Source: Treponema sp. (GTDB lineage Bacteria > Spirochaetota > Spirochaetia > Treponematales > Treponemataceae). Taken from it: a DNA stretch of 64,000 bases. The translations under genes were made by a program, and so were the position numbers. Below the pieces are notes generated by a model, which had not been told where the DNA came from, searched no databases, and saw nothing but the letters and a program-made list of their open reading frames with translations. Location of the stretch: contig JAGBIY010000031.1 of assembly GCA_017934745.1 (NCBI GenBank), positions 1-64,000 on the forward strand, read 5' to 3'. Below, in pieces: positions 30,902 through 40,364 of the stretch; positions within the stretch are counted from its first letter, which is position 1, and each line of letters opens with the position of its first letter.

Positions 30902-32812
30902 ATGAAACGACTTTTTTCAGGAACAGCACTGTGCTCTCTCGCGGCTTTTTTGCTGCTTTCCGGTTGTGAAACGACTTCGTTGGATGATGGCAAGTCGGAG
31001 ATGAATGTCATAAGAATCGACAACTCCGCCGCCGCCCGCGCCATGCTTGATTCCGACGGCAATGTGGACACGGGAGCTTTGCAGAATGCGCTTGATGCGT
31101 TCGATTCGGAAAACGAACAGGAACCATATTTCATCGCAAGCGCAGTCGGAAATGCCAGCGGGCAGCGATGGACACTTTCCTATGGAAAAGGCGCGGGAAG
31201 AAATGCCGGACTTGTCTTCAAGAAAGGAATTGAAAACGGCTTTGACGCCATAAACCTTGCCATGCGCTCTCTTCCACATGCCAGAAACACGAAACTCAAA
31301 ATCCTTGTTGACTCGGATCTCTATTCAGGCGAATCATTCACATCCGACGGAAGCTCTGAAATCCAAGATGTCGCGAACCTCTATTCTATTGAAGTTCTCA
31401 GCCGTTCCATACTTGATTTCGGTGGACATACTCTTTACGCACAGAATTCTGTCGGCGACAATATCGTTCCAATATCGATTACAAACAAGCAGTTCGCTTC
31501 CGTCAGGAATTTGACCATAAAAGGACATGCCCGCTACGCAATCTGGTGTCAGGGATGCGACAACATGGTGTTCGACAACATCAGGATAGAGCTGGACAAC
31601 GACGAGAAGGTGAAGAACCTTGGTCTTCGCATAGCGGAGAAAGGAAGCACATGGGGAACAAACATCTATGTCGACAACATCTATGCGACCGGATGCCACG
31701 ACAACGCAGTAGAAACGATGAAAGTTGACGGGCTCTACATCGGCACCGTCACTGGAGTCGACAACAACGATTGCGCACTGCTCTTGAATACCACGACGAA
31801 CGCCGTTGTTGGCACTGTGAACGGCACCCGCTGCTCGCCGCGCGCTTCAAAGGGCGTGTACGCAGCATTCCGCACGGCGAACTTTGTAGGGCCTGACGTT
31901 TATGTGCACAAGATAAACGCCGTTGAATGTGGACGAGGATATTTCAGCGTATCAGCAAATTCCGGCATCTCAATCGACGAGTTCAACGCCGAAAACTGCT
32001 ATGCCCAGGCCGCTCTCATCCAGGACACGCAGGGACTTGTGATTAAGAGCGGCACTGTCAAGGCTGGCGGCAACTCTACGGATACCGCGTTCAGGCTCAC
32101 GAATGGCTCTGACGGTGGAAAACTCGATGTGATGAACAACACATTCAGAAACATCAAAATCGAAGGCTACGCAAAATGCTTTGTCGAAGACGAAGGCAAG
32201 TCTGATTGGAACGTATTTGTCAACTGCACTACCGACGGAAGCAGTTTCGGGCCACATTCCCTGACAAAAGAACGGGAGACGCACTCAGAGACTTCGATAG
32301 AAATTTCCAGGTCCACGACCGAAATAGCGGATGGAGCATACATGAACTATACCGCCCTCACCAGCGTCACTATTCCGAAAAGCGTAAAGAAAATCGGAAA
32401 AAACGCATTTTACGGCTGCGAAAATCTTTCCGAGGTTAAATTTGAAGAAGGTAGCGAGCTTTCTGAAATCGGGAGCCAGGCGTTCGGCGGCACTTCGATA
32501 AAATCGGTCGTCTTTCCTTCTTCCGTGCGCGTTTTCGGCTCAAACATCATGGGCAGAAACTGTGAAAGCGTGGAAATCACATCCAAGAAGATTGACTTCA
32601 TGGCATCTTGCGCATTTTTCAACCTTGCAGATCCGTCGGAGTTGAAAGCCCCCGCAAAAAGCGGCTGCCTGAACCACACATACGATGATGGTGTCATATT
32701 CGGTATGCCGAAGCTTGAGAAAGGCACGGAAAAAGCGACATGGTACTTCTGGTACAGTCCGTTGCGCACCGCTCTCAATTCCTCGCCAAAACTGCTACAA
32801 TGTTCTCCATGA
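30902..32812 (+). CDS. Surface lipoprotein: parallel beta-helix plus BspA-type LRR, paralog 2
   Basis: A 636-residue paralog of the upstream protein with the same order: lipobox (LLLSGC), an N-terminal AAARAML motif region, beta-helix (NLTIKGHARYAIWCQGCDNM, CALLLNTTTNAVVGTVNGTR) and LRR_5 repeats (TIPKSVKKIGKNAFYGCENL). Identity with the paralog is highest in the central helix and lowest at the N-terminus and end. The Shine-Dalgarno is aggag at 30890. The stop codon overlaps the start of the radical SAM gene by four bases (ATGA). No catalytic residues are identifiable. Confidence 0.75.
   Translation: MKRLFSGTALCSLAAFLLLSGCETTSLDDGKSEMNVIRIDNSAAARAMLDSDGNVDTGALQNALDAFDSENEQEPYFIASAVGNASGQRWTLSYGKGAGRNAGLVFKKGIENGFDAINLAMRSLPHARNTKLKILVDSDLYSGESFTSDGSSEIQDVANLYSIEVLSRSILDFGGHTLYAQNSVGDNIVPISITNKQFASVRNLTIKGHARYAIWCQGCDNMVFDNIRIELDNDEKVKNLGLRIAEKGSTWGTNIYVDNIYATGCHDNAVETMKVDGLYIGTVTGVDNNDCALLLNTTTNAVVGTVNGTRCSPRASKGVYAAFRTANFVGPDVYVHKINAVECGRGYFSVSANSGISIDEFNAENCYAQAALIQDTQGLVIKSGTVKAGGNSTDTAFRLTNGSDGGKLDVMNNTFRNIKIEGYAKCFVEDEGKSDWNVFVNCTTDGSSFGPHSLTKERETHSETSIEISRSTTEIADGAYMNYTALTSVTIPKSVKKIGKNAFYGCENLSEVKFEEGSELSEIGSQAFGGTSIKSVVFPSSVRVFGSNIMGRNCESVEITSKKIDFMASCAFFNLADPSELKAPAKSGCLNHTYDDGVIFGMPKLEKGTEKATWYFWYSPLRTALNSSPKLLQCSP
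32793..32808 (+). promoter_or_regulatory. Extended -10 promoter before the radical SAM gene
   Basis: TGC-TACAAT (32793-32801) lies seven bases before the ATG at 32809. It allows leaderless expression independent of the lipoprotein upstream. Confidence 0.4.
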
Positions 32813-34896
32813 ACGTTCTAATAATCCAACCACCAATCGTGCAGCTGAACACGGCTTATCCAAGCGGAGCTTATCTTTCGGCGTTTTTCAGAAGGGAAGA
32901 ATTCAAAGACAGAATCGAAAGCGTGAGGTGGCTGGATTTGGGAATCGAGCTTTTCTATGCGGTTTTTTCGAGGAAGGGGCTTGAGAGGCTTTTCTCACTC
33001 TGCTCCGAGAAGGCCCTGCAGAAAGCGTCCGAGGCAGAGAGGAACGGAGACGACGGAACCGCCTTCAACCTGCGGCGGTACGTCTCCACAAGAAAACTCT
33101 GGATTGACTGGATAAACGACATCGTGTCGATTCTCCGAGCCGACAAGAGCGGATTCGAGAACGCCCACCGCTTCGTCTTCGGAGCGCACGTCCCCCGCGG
33201 GAGCCGCATGGAGAATTTCCTTGAAAGCCTCGACCACGACCTCTCCACCGACGACACCCGGAGCCTCGCGAGTTTCGCCCTCGCCGACATCGCCGACTTC
33301 ATAACTGCCGTCTTCGACCCGAACTTCAGCCTTGTGCGCTACGCCGAGGCTCTGACCGTGAGCGAATCCACGTTCGCCCAAATCGAGAGGGGCGCGTCCT
33401 CGCCAGTCATGACCGAATTCTACCTTCCGATTCTTGAGCGCATGGATTTGAAGAGCGACCTCGTCCTGATTTCAGTCCCCTTCGCCGGCACGTTCGCGGC
33501 CGCCCTCGCCACCGGAAAATTCTTCAAGGAAAAGTTCGGCGGAAAAGTCTTCGTCTCCATGGGGGGCGGCTTCATCAACACGGAGCTTCGGGAGACTGTC
33601 GAACCCGCCCTGTCAAAATACTGCGACGCGCTGAGCTTCGACAGGGGCTACTCTGGCTACAAGCAGTTTTTGGACAAATCGGAGAAATTCTTCAAGATGC
33701 GCTTCTTCAAAAAGGACTTCGTTTCGGACGTTCTTGAGCGCGACGAGGAATCAGAGAACTACGAGAAGGAAGTGACGAGAACGCTCGTGCCCGATTTTTC
33801 CGACATCGATTTTTCGAGATACCCAAGACTGATAGACGACAAGAACCCCATGCACAGGCTCTGGTCGGACGGCGCGTGGATAAAGGCCTACATGGCGCAC
33901 GGCTGCTACTGGCACAAGTGCGCCTTCTGCGACGTGACTCTCGACTACGTATGCTCGTTCTGCCCGACCGACGTCCATGCGCTCTACGAGGGGCTTTTGC
34001 GGACTGCGGAGGAGAAGGGCGTTTTCGGGATCCATTTCGTGGACGAGGCCATGCCCCCTTCGATGATGGTGGAATTCGCAAAAGAGAACATCGCGCACGG
34101 CTCTCCGCTCTCGTGGTGGGGCAACGTGAGATTCGAAAAATATTTCAGCCGCGACGTGGCGGATTTCCTCGCCGCGGGAGGTCTCGTGGGCGTGTCGGCA
34201 GGGCTTGAGAGCGCGACTGGAAACGGTCTGAGTGCAATCCACAAGGGCACCGACCTCGAATCAATCGTGGGGGCGTGCTGCGCTTTCAAGGAAGCCGGAA
34301 TCCTCGTCCACGCCTACATGATTTACGGCTATTGGTGGGAGAAGCCAATCGACTTGATGAATTCGATGGAGACGCTCCGGCAGTTCTACGAGAACGGACT
34401 TTTGGATTCATGCTTCTGGCACAAATTTGTCCTCACGAGGCACTCCCGCGCCTTCAAGGAATGGAAGGAGGGGCTGATTCCAGACTTGAAGCCCATTTTG
34501 AACGACGACCAGCCCCTCTTCGCCAAGAACGGAATGCATTTCGAGGGCGAGAAGAAATCGAACAAATACGGAAGATTCTTGGACTATTCGCTGAACCAGT
34601 GGATGCACGGAGAGGATTTGAACGTTCCCGTGCAGAGCTTCTTCGACTTCCAGATGCCAAAGCCGACTGTGCCCAAGGACTTCATCTCAAAACTCATCGA
34701 AAAATACGAGTCGAGGAGGGACGAGAGCTTTAGGAAAGTCCCTGACGATGAAACAAAGAAAATCTGGCTCGGAGGGGAGAAGGTGGAAACAGGGAAGGGG
34801 AGAATCGGCTGGTTCTACATGGGTGAGTTCTTCGAGGAGAAGGCGGACGCTCCAGAGAGGAAATTCCGCGGCAAAGGGCTTTGCGTCCTTCCGTGA
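32809..34896 (+). CDS. B12-binding-type radical SAM enzyme
   Basis: A 695-residue cytosolic enzyme. The N-terminal part (MNVLIIQPPIVQLNTAYP, and VLISVPFAGTFAAALATGKF) has the pattern of a cobalamin-binding domain. The radical SAM core begins at AHGCYWHKCAFCD with Cys366, Cys371 and Cys374, a C-x4-C-x2-C arrangement in place of the common C-x3-C-x2-C, followed by IHFVDEAMPPSMM and VSAGLESATGNGLSAIHKGT. Such enzymes methylate or rearrange unreactive carbons; the substrate is not predictable here. The start at 32809 is shared with the stop of the beta-helix lipoprotein (ATGA). Confidence 0.8.
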   Translation: MNVLIIQPPIVQLNTAYPSGAYLSAFFRREEFKDRIESVRWLDLGIELFYAVFSRKGLERLFSLCSEKALQKASEAERNGDDGTAFNLRRYVSTRKLWIDWINDIVSILRADKSGFENAHRFVFGAHVPRGSRMENFLESLDHDLSTDDTRSLASFALADIADFITAVFDPNFSLVRYAEALTVSESTFAQIERGASSPVMTEFYLPILERMDLKSDLVLISVPFAGTFAAALATGKFFKEKFGGKVFVSMGGGFINTELRETVEPALSKYCDALSFDRGYSGYKQFLDKSEKFFKMRFFKKDFVSDVLERDEESENYEKEVTRTLVPDFSDIDFSRYPRLIDDKNPMHRLWSDGAWIKAYMAHGCYWHKCAFCDVTLDYVCSFCPTDVHALYEGLLRTAEEKGVFGIHFVDEAMPPSMMVEFAKENIAHGSPLSWWGNVRFEKYFSRDVADFLAAGGLVGVSAGLESATGNGLSAIHKGTDLESIVGACCAFKEAGILVHAYMIYGYWWEKPIDLMNSMETLRQFYENGLLDSCFWHKFVLTRHSRAFKEWKEGLIPDLKPILNDDQPLFAKNGMHFEGEKKSNKYGRFLDYSLNQWMHGEDLNVPVQSFFDFQMPKPTVPKDFISKLIEKYESRRDESFRKVPDDETKKIWLGGEKVETGKGRIGWFYMGEFFEEKADAPERKFRGKGLCVLP

Positions 34897-34905
34897 GCGG
34901 CAAAA

Positions 34906-35679
34906 TCAGAGCATCGTCTTGAAGGAGAATCCTATCTCGGTGGAGTTTATCGTGTAGTCCGTGTTCGCCAAGACGAAGACCTGCTCGAAATCCTCGAACA
35001 CTTTCCTCACAATCATGAAGAGCATGAGAGAGAACGGGCTGACGTTCACAGTGAATTCCGCGCCGTAGTTCATGTAGTGGACGGTGTGCTGATAGCGCAT
35101 GTTCTCGATTATCATCATCGGGGAGTACGAGACATAGTATGTGTGCGAGAAGTGCCTGTTCACGCTTCTGTAGTATTGGACACCGCCGGCCGGGCTGAAA
35201 TAGGTGAATTCGTCGCCCGTGTCGCTGTAGAACATTTCGTCCACGAGGTTTACGAAAGAGAACCCCACGAACGGCATGAAATTCAAGAACCACGTTCCGA
35301 TTTTCGGGAAATAGTACTGGTACTCGAATTCCACGCTCTTCAAGTTCTCGTTGATTGTCTTCTTGTTGTACGCGTCCAAAAAATTCGACTGCTCGCTCCA
35401 AAGGAAGTCGGGCTTCTCGGAAAAACCGAAGTCGAGGACCGCCCTTGAAGTGAGCCTTTTCTTGAAGAACGAGTGGAACAAAAGCCCGCTCGTCTCAAGC
35501 ACGAACGAGCTTTCCACGTTCTTTCCGTTCTCCTTCGCCATCAAGTTGAAGAGCTGCCTGCCCGAGGTCGAGTCTATCGTCCAGTGGAGAATGTCCGACC
35601 TCGAATTTATCGTGAAAGAGAAAGCGGGAAGCGCGACCGAAATGAGAAAAACAATCGATAGAACGCACTTCCGCCTCAT
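34906..35679 (-). CDS. Outer-membrane beta-barrel protein
   Basis: A 257-residue protein with a signal peptide (IVFLISVALPAFSF). Strand-like segments (LKSVEFEYQYYFPKIGTWFL, FVGFSFVNLVDEMFYS, HYMNYGAEFTVNVSPFSLML) and a terminal EIGFSFKTML fit an outer-membrane barrel. It starts 17 bases after the malic enzyme stop on the same strand and is probably co-transcribed with it, although no functional link is evident. It is convergent with the radical SAM gene, separated by only nine bases. Function unknown. Confidence 0.65.
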   Translation of the reverse strand: MRRKCVLSIVFLISVALPAFSFTINSRSDILHWTIDSTSGRQLFNLMAKENGKNVESSFVLETSGLLFHSFFKKRLTSRAVLDFGFSEKPDFLWSEQSNFLDAYNKKTINENLKSVEFEYQYYFPKIGTWFLNFMPFVGFSFVNLVDEMFYSDTGDEFTYFSPAGGVQYYRSVNRHFSHTYYVSYSPMMIIENMRYQHTVHYMNYGAEFTVNVSPFSLMLFMIVRKVFEDFEQVFVLANTDYTINSTEIGFSFKTML

Positions 35680-35696
35680 CTTACGCCCGCCGCTCT

Positions 35697-36875
35697 TTAT
35701 ATCCGGGCGAGACCCGCTTTTCTGGCCTCTTCCGCCACGGCCGCCGCCACGACTTTCGAGACTCTTGGGTCGAAAACAGACGGTATTATCATGTCCGGAC
35801 CGAGTTCCGCTTCCGAGACGAGGGATGCCAGGCCACGGCTCGCCGCAATCTTCATCTCCTCCGTGATTTTTGAGGCCCTGCAGTCGAGCGCGCCCCTGAA
35901 AAGTCCCGGGAACGCCAAAAGGTTGTTTATCTGGTTCGGATAGTCAGAGCGTCCTGTTCCGATGATGTACGCTCCGGCCGCCTTCGCCTTCTCGTATGTG
36001 ATTTCTGGTTCCGGGTTCGCCATCGCGAACACAATCGACTTGGGAGCCATCGACTTCACCATCTCCTCCGAAACCAGATTCGGTGCCGAGACGCCGACGA
36101 AGATGTCCGCGCCCACCATCGCTTCCTTGAGCGTCATGCGCTTGTTGTCCGGGTTCGTGATTTCCGTGAGCTCCTTCGTGAGGAAGTCGTACTTGTCGTA
36201 ATCTTCTTTTATAACGATTCCGTTGATGTTGAATCCGTAGATTTTTCCGATTCCGAATTTGTGGAGCATCCTGATTATCGAAGAGCCGGCGGCTCCTGTT
36301 CCAGAAACGATGAGCGTGCAGTCCTCAGGCTTCTTTCCCGCCACCTTGAGCGCGTTCATTATGGCCGCCGTAACGACAATCGCCGTTCCGTGCTGGTCGT
36401 CGTGGAAGACCGGAATGTCCAGCTCCTTTATGAGAGTGCGCTCGATTTCCACGCAGCGCGGAGCCGAGATGTCCTCAAGGTTGATTCCGCCGAAAGTCGG
36501 AGCAATCTGCTTGCAGAATTCGATGATTTTCTGCGGGTCCTTCGTGTCGATGCAGAGCGGAACCGCATCCACGCCCGCGAATTTCTTGAAGAGCACGCAC
36601 TTTCCTTCCATGACGGGAAGACCCGCCGCCGGGCCGATGTCGCCGAGGCCGAGGACAGCCGTTCCGTCTGACACGACCGCTATCGTGTTCCCCTTCCATG
36701 TGTACTTGTAAACGTCGTCGGGATTCTTGTGGATTTGCCTGCAAGGCTCCGCGACTCCAGGTGTGTATGCGATGGACAAATCGTCCCTCGTCTCAAGGGG
36801 CATTTTCACTTCCGTTGAAATCTTGCCCTTCCATTCTTCATGCTTTTCGAGTGCTTTTTCGTAAATTGTTGCCAT
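35697..36875 (-). CDS. NAD(P)-dependent malic enzyme (malate dehydrogenase, oxaloacetate-decarboxylating)
   Basis: Converts malate to pyruvate and CO2 with reduction of NAD(P), in the cytosol. The 392-residue length fits the short bacterial form. The start at 36875 (MATIYEKALEKHEEW) is chosen because family homology begins there and a TATACT box is just upstream; a longer open frame has no homology. Motifs visible are SIAYTPGVAEPCRQI, AVVSDGTAVLGLGDIGP, the catalytic-lysine and metal-site region PVMEGKCVLFKKFAGVDAVP, HDDQHGTAIV, the Rossmann motif VSGTGAAGSSI and FAMANPEPEI. Cofactor preference cannot be assigned safely from sequence alone. Confidence 0.93.
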   Translation of the reverse strand: MATIYEKALEKHEEWKGKISTEVKMPLETRDDLSIAYTPGVAEPCRQIHKNPDDVYKYTWKGNTIAVVSDGTAVLGLGDIGPAAGLPVMEGKCVLFKKFAGVDAVPLCIDTKDPQKIIEFCKQIAPTFGGINLEDISAPRCVEIERTLIKELDIPVFHDDQHGTAIVVTAAIMNALKVAGKKPEDCTLIVSGTGAAGSSIIRMLHKFGIGKIYGFNINGIVIKEDYDKYDFLTKELTEITNPDNKRMTLKEAMVGADIFVGVSAPNLVSEEMVKSMAPKSIVFAMANPEPEITYEKAKAAGAYIIGTGRSDYPNQINNLLAFPGLFRGALDCRASKITEEMKIAASRGLASLVSEAELGPDMIIPSVFDPRVSKVVAAAVAEEARKAGLARI

Positions 36876-36890
36876 AATTGGAAAGTATAG
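36876..36890 (-). promoter_or_regulatory. -10 box of the malic enzyme gene, probable leaderless start
   Basis: On the minus strand TATACT (36884-36889) lies eight bases before the ATG at 36875. No Shine-Dalgarno is present. Confidence 0.45.
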
Positions 36891-37031
36891 TCTAAAGCGT
36901 AGCGAAATTCGACAGCGAATTTTCTCCATCGGCGTCCATTCTCTTGAAAAACTTGGCAGAACAACGGTTCTTTGAAAAAACGAGTAAGTTTTTGAGATGT
37001 TTTTCAATGGACTTTGCCAAAAATAACAGTA

Positions 37032-37037
37032 TATAAT
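37032..37037 (+). promoter_or_regulatory. -10 box (TATAAT) of the 37071 gene
   Basis: Consensus TATAAT, 33 bases before the ATG, followed by the Shine-Dalgarno aaaaggag. Confidence 0.5.
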
Positions 37038-37070
37038 GAGAAAAATTTAATTTTAAAAAGGAGTAATTCT

Positions 37071-38099
37071 ATGTCACTCGTAGATAACTTGAAAAAAAGG
37101 TCTCTGAGCCGAAAGATTTTCGCAATCGGTTCCGCGGTCACGTTCATTGGATTTTTGCTTCCAATAATAAAGGTCGATGACCAGGTAAAGGGACTCAAGT
37201 ATGAAGACACTGAAATCTCTTATGAAGAAGAAGTGGAGCTCACCCCAGAAGAACTCGCAGCCGCCCAGCTCGCAGCCGCCAACGCCGTAATCGCGTCGAA
37301 GGCCGCCGAAGCCGCGACGACAGCCGCCCAGAATTTCAACAGCAGCGATCCTTCAATCCAGGGATTGTTGGCGACAGTGGAGACTACAGTCGAAAGGACA
37401 ATCGACGACGTAAAAGCAATCGCCGCAGGCGACGAGGATGTGAAGAAGGCAATCGAAGCCGTTCCTACAAAGAAAGTCGTCACAAAGACAAAGACAGAGA
37501 AGCTCCCACAGAAGCACATCAAGGACATCAAGTCCACAAAGTCCCTCCTCTGCGGATTCACGGACGACGACCTCTCTGAGTTCGATGTCGAAGAGTATCC
37601 AGAGTACGACGACTTGAAGCTTTCTACAGAAGAATTCGCTAAGAAGCATCCGGAAGCCAACACAAAAGAGCAGTACTTGAAGAAGTACAACCTCAAGAAA
37701 GTCGATTTCTCAGATTACGACTGGAAGAACGAGATTTTCACAGACTTTGAGCCTGGAAAGCCTTCAATCTCTGGAGCCGCAGGCTACTTCAACGTTGCCG
37801 ACAATGGCGGTGGATTCGCCTACAACTCGACATTCCTCGTCATCCTTTGGCTCATGGCAATCGCCGGAATCGTGGTTTTCATCTTCTCAAACGGTGTCGT
37901 CCTCGACGTTCTCGTTTGGCTTGTCGGAGCCGCTTTCGGAATCGCAGCCCTCGTGACAATCCCGAGCTACCTCGAAGGCTCTGAGTACAGCGTCTGCTTT
38001 GGAACTTTCATCATCGCAATCGGCTGGGTTGCCGCCCTTGTCGGTGCCGTAATCTCTGTAATCAAAGTCGAGCAGCAGGGAATCAGAAAGACTCTCTAA
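37071..38099 (+). CDS. Membrane protein with a long extracytoplasmic acidic loop
   Basis: A 342-residue protein. One hydrophobic segment near residues 18-33 (FAIGSAVTFIGFLLPIIKV) is followed by about 210 hydrophilic residues, rich in Ala, Glu, Asp and Lys, including an Ala-rich helix (AAAQLAAANAVIASKAAEAA). Three hydrophobic segments at the C-terminus follow (FLVILWLMAIAGIVVFIF, VVLDVLVWLVGAAFGIAAL, FGTFIIAIGWVAALVGAVI). It resembles no family I can name. A strong Shine-Dalgarno and consensus -10 suggest high expression. It is a single-gene unit with a clear terminator before htpG. Confidence 0.7.
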   Translation: MSLVDNLKKRSLSRKIFAIGSAVTFIGFLLPIIKVDDQVKGLKYEDTEISYEEEVELTPEELAAAQLAAANAVIASKAAEAATTAAQNFNSSDPSIQGLLATVETTVERTIDDVKAIAAGDEDVKKAIEAVPTKKVVTKTKTEKLPQKHIKDIKSTKSLLCGFTDDDLSEFDVEEYPEYDDLKLSTEEFAKKHPEANTKEQYLKKYNLKKVDFSDYDWKNEIFTDFEPGKPSISGAAGYFNVADNGGGFAYNSTFLVILWLMAIAGIVVFIFSNGVVLDVLVWLVGAAFGIAALVTIPSYLEGSEYSVCFGTFIIAIGWVAALVGAVISVIKVEQQGIRKTL

Positions 38100-38123
38100 T
38101 TTGACTTGAATATGTTTTTCAAA

Positions 38124-38154
38124 GGGACCGTCTTTTGGCGGTCTCTTTTTTTTT
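38124..38154 (+). terminator. Rho-independent terminator
   Basis: Stem gaccg/cggtc within gggaccg...cggtctc followed by nine T. Confidence 0.85.
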
Positions 38155-38237
38155 GCCGATTCGCTTTTTCTTTATTAATTTGAATTCATAAATATCAGGC
38201 CGCATTTTTCTGTCGGCCGCTGTTTGGAGAAAAAGAA

Positions 38238-40205
38238 ATGGCACAACATCAATTTCAGACCGAAGTAAACCAGCTTTTGAAGCTCATCATCCATTCAATG
38301 TATTCCAACAAGGACATTTTCCTCCGCGAAATCGTTTCGAATGCATCGGATGCGTTGGACAAACTCAACTATCTGACAGTCTCAGACGCCGCTTACAAGA
38401 ACATAAAGACAGACCCGAGAATCGACATCACCTTCGACGACCCGAACAAAATCCTCACGGTTCAGGATTCTGGAATCGGAATGGACGAGGACGACTTGAA
38501 CAACAACCTCGGAACAATCGCCCGCTCCGGAACGAAGGCTTTCATCGAGCGCGTGTCGCAGGACAAGAACGCTGGAGAGTCCAACCTCATCGGACAGTTC
38601 GGCGTGGGCTTCTATTCGGCTTTCATGGCCGCCAAGCAGATAAACGTCATCACGAGGAAAGCCGGAAGCGACAAGGTTTTCAAGTGGTCTTCCGACGGCA
38701 CCAATTCTTATTCCGTGGACGAAATCAAGGCCGATTCGGACGAGGCTAAGAAGTACGGGTTCGACGACAAGGAGAAGCACGGCTCGGCAATCGAGATGGT
38801 CTTGAACGACGACTCGAAGGAGTACGCTTCAAGATGGAAGCTTGAGGAGCTCATCAAGAAATACTCCGACCACATCGCCTTCCCGATTTACCTCCACTAC
38901 ACGCAGAACACTTACGACGACAAGGGCAACACGACTGGAAGCGAGGCGAAGGTCGACCAGATAAACTCGGCTTCCGCATTGTGGAAGAGGTCCAAGTCAG
39001 AACTCAAGAAAGAGGACTACAACGACTTCTACAAGACGATTTCCCACGATTCGACCGACCCGCTCCACTATGTGCACACACACGCAGAGGGAACACAGGA
39101 GTACACGACTCTCTTCTACGTTCCTCAGCAGGCACCGTTCGACATGTACCAGGCGGACTACCAGAGCGGCGTGAAACTCTACGTCAAGCGCGTCTTCATC
39201 ACAGACGACGACAGGGAGCTTCTGCCGGCCTACCTCCGCTTCGTCCGCGGTATCATCGACAGCGAGGATTTGCCTTTGAACGTGAGCCGTGAAATCCTCC
39301 AGCAGAACAAGATTCTGGACAACATCAAGAGGGCTTCCGTCAAAAAACTCCTCTCCGAATTCAAGAAGATGGGCGAGGAGGCCGACAAGGCGAGAAAATC
39401 AGAGAAACCGACCGATGAGGAGAAGGCCGCAATCGAGAAGTGGAACAAGTTCGTCAAGAATTTCAACCGCCCGATGAAGGAAGGATTGTATGCCGACTAC
39501 GCCAACAGGGACGAAATCGCCGAAATCGTTAGGTTCAAGTCGACGGACGACTCCGGCAACGGCGACGACAAGTGGACGAGCTTCGCCGACTATGTTTCAA
39601 GGATGAAGCCGGAGCAGAAGGCAATCTACTACATCACAGGAACCGACGAGAAGAACCTCCGTTCGTCTCCGCTCCTCGAAGCCTACAAGAAGAAGGGCTT
39701 TGAAGTCCTCATCATGGCTGACGACATCGACGACATCGTGATTCCGTCGCTCAACAAGTACAAGGAATTCGAGCTCAAGGCCGTGAACAGGGCCGGAAGC
39801 GACGACGAGCTTGGAGTTGACAAGGAAGAGGCCAAGAAGAAGGAAGAGGCGTTCAAGCCGGTCCAGGAGAAAATCAAGAAGGCTCTCGGCGACCGCGTGA
39901 AGGATGTCGTCCTTTCAAAGCGTCTTTCCGACTCTCCGTCGTGCGTGGTTGTTGACGAGAACGACCCCGGAATCCAGATGGAGCGCATGATGAGGGCGAT
40001 GGGACAGGAGGGAGCCGGAATAAAGCCGATTCTCGAAGTGAACGCCGACCACGCTTTCGTGAAGACGCTTGAGAACTGCTCCGACGAAGCCTACATCGCC
40101 AACGTCTCGGAAGTCCTCCTCGACCAGGCGATTCTCGTTTCCGGCGCGGAAATCAAGGACCCGAACGCGTTCGTGAAGGCTATGAACGCGCTTTTGACGA
40201 AATAA
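38238..40205 (+). CDS. htpG: Chaperone HtpG (Hsp90)
   Basis: Bacterial Hsp90, an ATP-dependent cytosolic chaperone. The 655-residue length is normal. The GHKL ATPase domain has FLREIVSNASDALDKLNYL, VQDSGIGMDEDDL, LGTIARSGTKAF and LIGQFGVGFYSAFMAA; the middle domain has the catalytic-loop arginine region LPLNVSREILQQNKILDNI; the C-terminal dimerisation domain ends ALLTK. A Shine-Dalgarno (ggag) precedes the ATG. Its terminator at 40231-40273 has been duplicated on the far side of the dpnI cassette. Confidence 0.97.
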   Translation: MAQHQFQTEVNQLLKLIIHSMYSNKDIFLREIVSNASDALDKLNYLTVSDAAYKNIKTDPRIDITFDDPNKILTVQDSGIGMDEDDLNNNLGTIARSGTKAFIERVSQDKNAGESNLIGQFGVGFYSAFMAAKQINVITRKAGSDKVFKWSSDGTNSYSVDEIKADSDEAKKYGFDDKEKHGSAIEMVLNDDSKEYASRWKLEELIKKYSDHIAFPIYLHYTQNTYDDKGNTTGSEAKVDQINSASALWKRSKSELKKEDYNDFYKTISHDSTDPLHYVHTHAEGTQEYTTLFYVPQQAPFDMYQADYQSGVKLYVKRVFITDDDRELLPAYLRFVRGIIDSEDLPLNVSREILQQNKILDNIKRASVKKLLSEFKKMGEEADKARKSEKPTDEEKAAIEKWNKFVKNFNRPMKEGLYADYANRDEIAEIVRFKSTDDSGNGDDKWTSFADYVSRMKPEQKAIYYITGTDEKNLRSSPLLEAYKKKGFEVLIMADDIDDIVIPSLNKYKEFELKAVNRAGSDDELGVDKEEAKKKEEAFKPVQEKIKKALGDRVKDVVLSKRLSDSPSCVVVDENDPGIQMERMMRAMGQEGAGIKPILEVNADHAFVKTLENCSDEAYIANVSEVLLDQAILVSGAEIKDPNAFVKAMNALLTK

Positions 40206-40230
40206 GCTCTAAATTTCCCAAATGACGATG

Positions 40231-40273
40231 CGCCCGCCGCTTTGTCGATTGACAGACGGTGGGCGCATTTTTT
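40231..40273 (+). repeat. Direct repeat / htpG terminator, copy 1
   Basis: cgcccgccgctttgtcgatt then gacagacggtgggcgcattt and further T. It forms a terminator hairpin (gcgcccgccg/cggtgggcgc). Copy 2 at 41479-41521 differs at two or three positions and lies 1248 bases away. Confidence 0.85.
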
Positions 40274-40364
40274 CTGCGGAGCACTTCAATATGGAAATTT
40301 TCGTTGAAATATAGTATATCTCAGCGAATTATCGGCAATGCTCCGTAGCTTAACGCAAAAAAAA

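Noticed and set aside
36876..37007. Upstream extension of malic enzyme to 37007
   Set aside because: Family homology begins at MATIYEKALEKHEEW; the extra codons cover the promoter.
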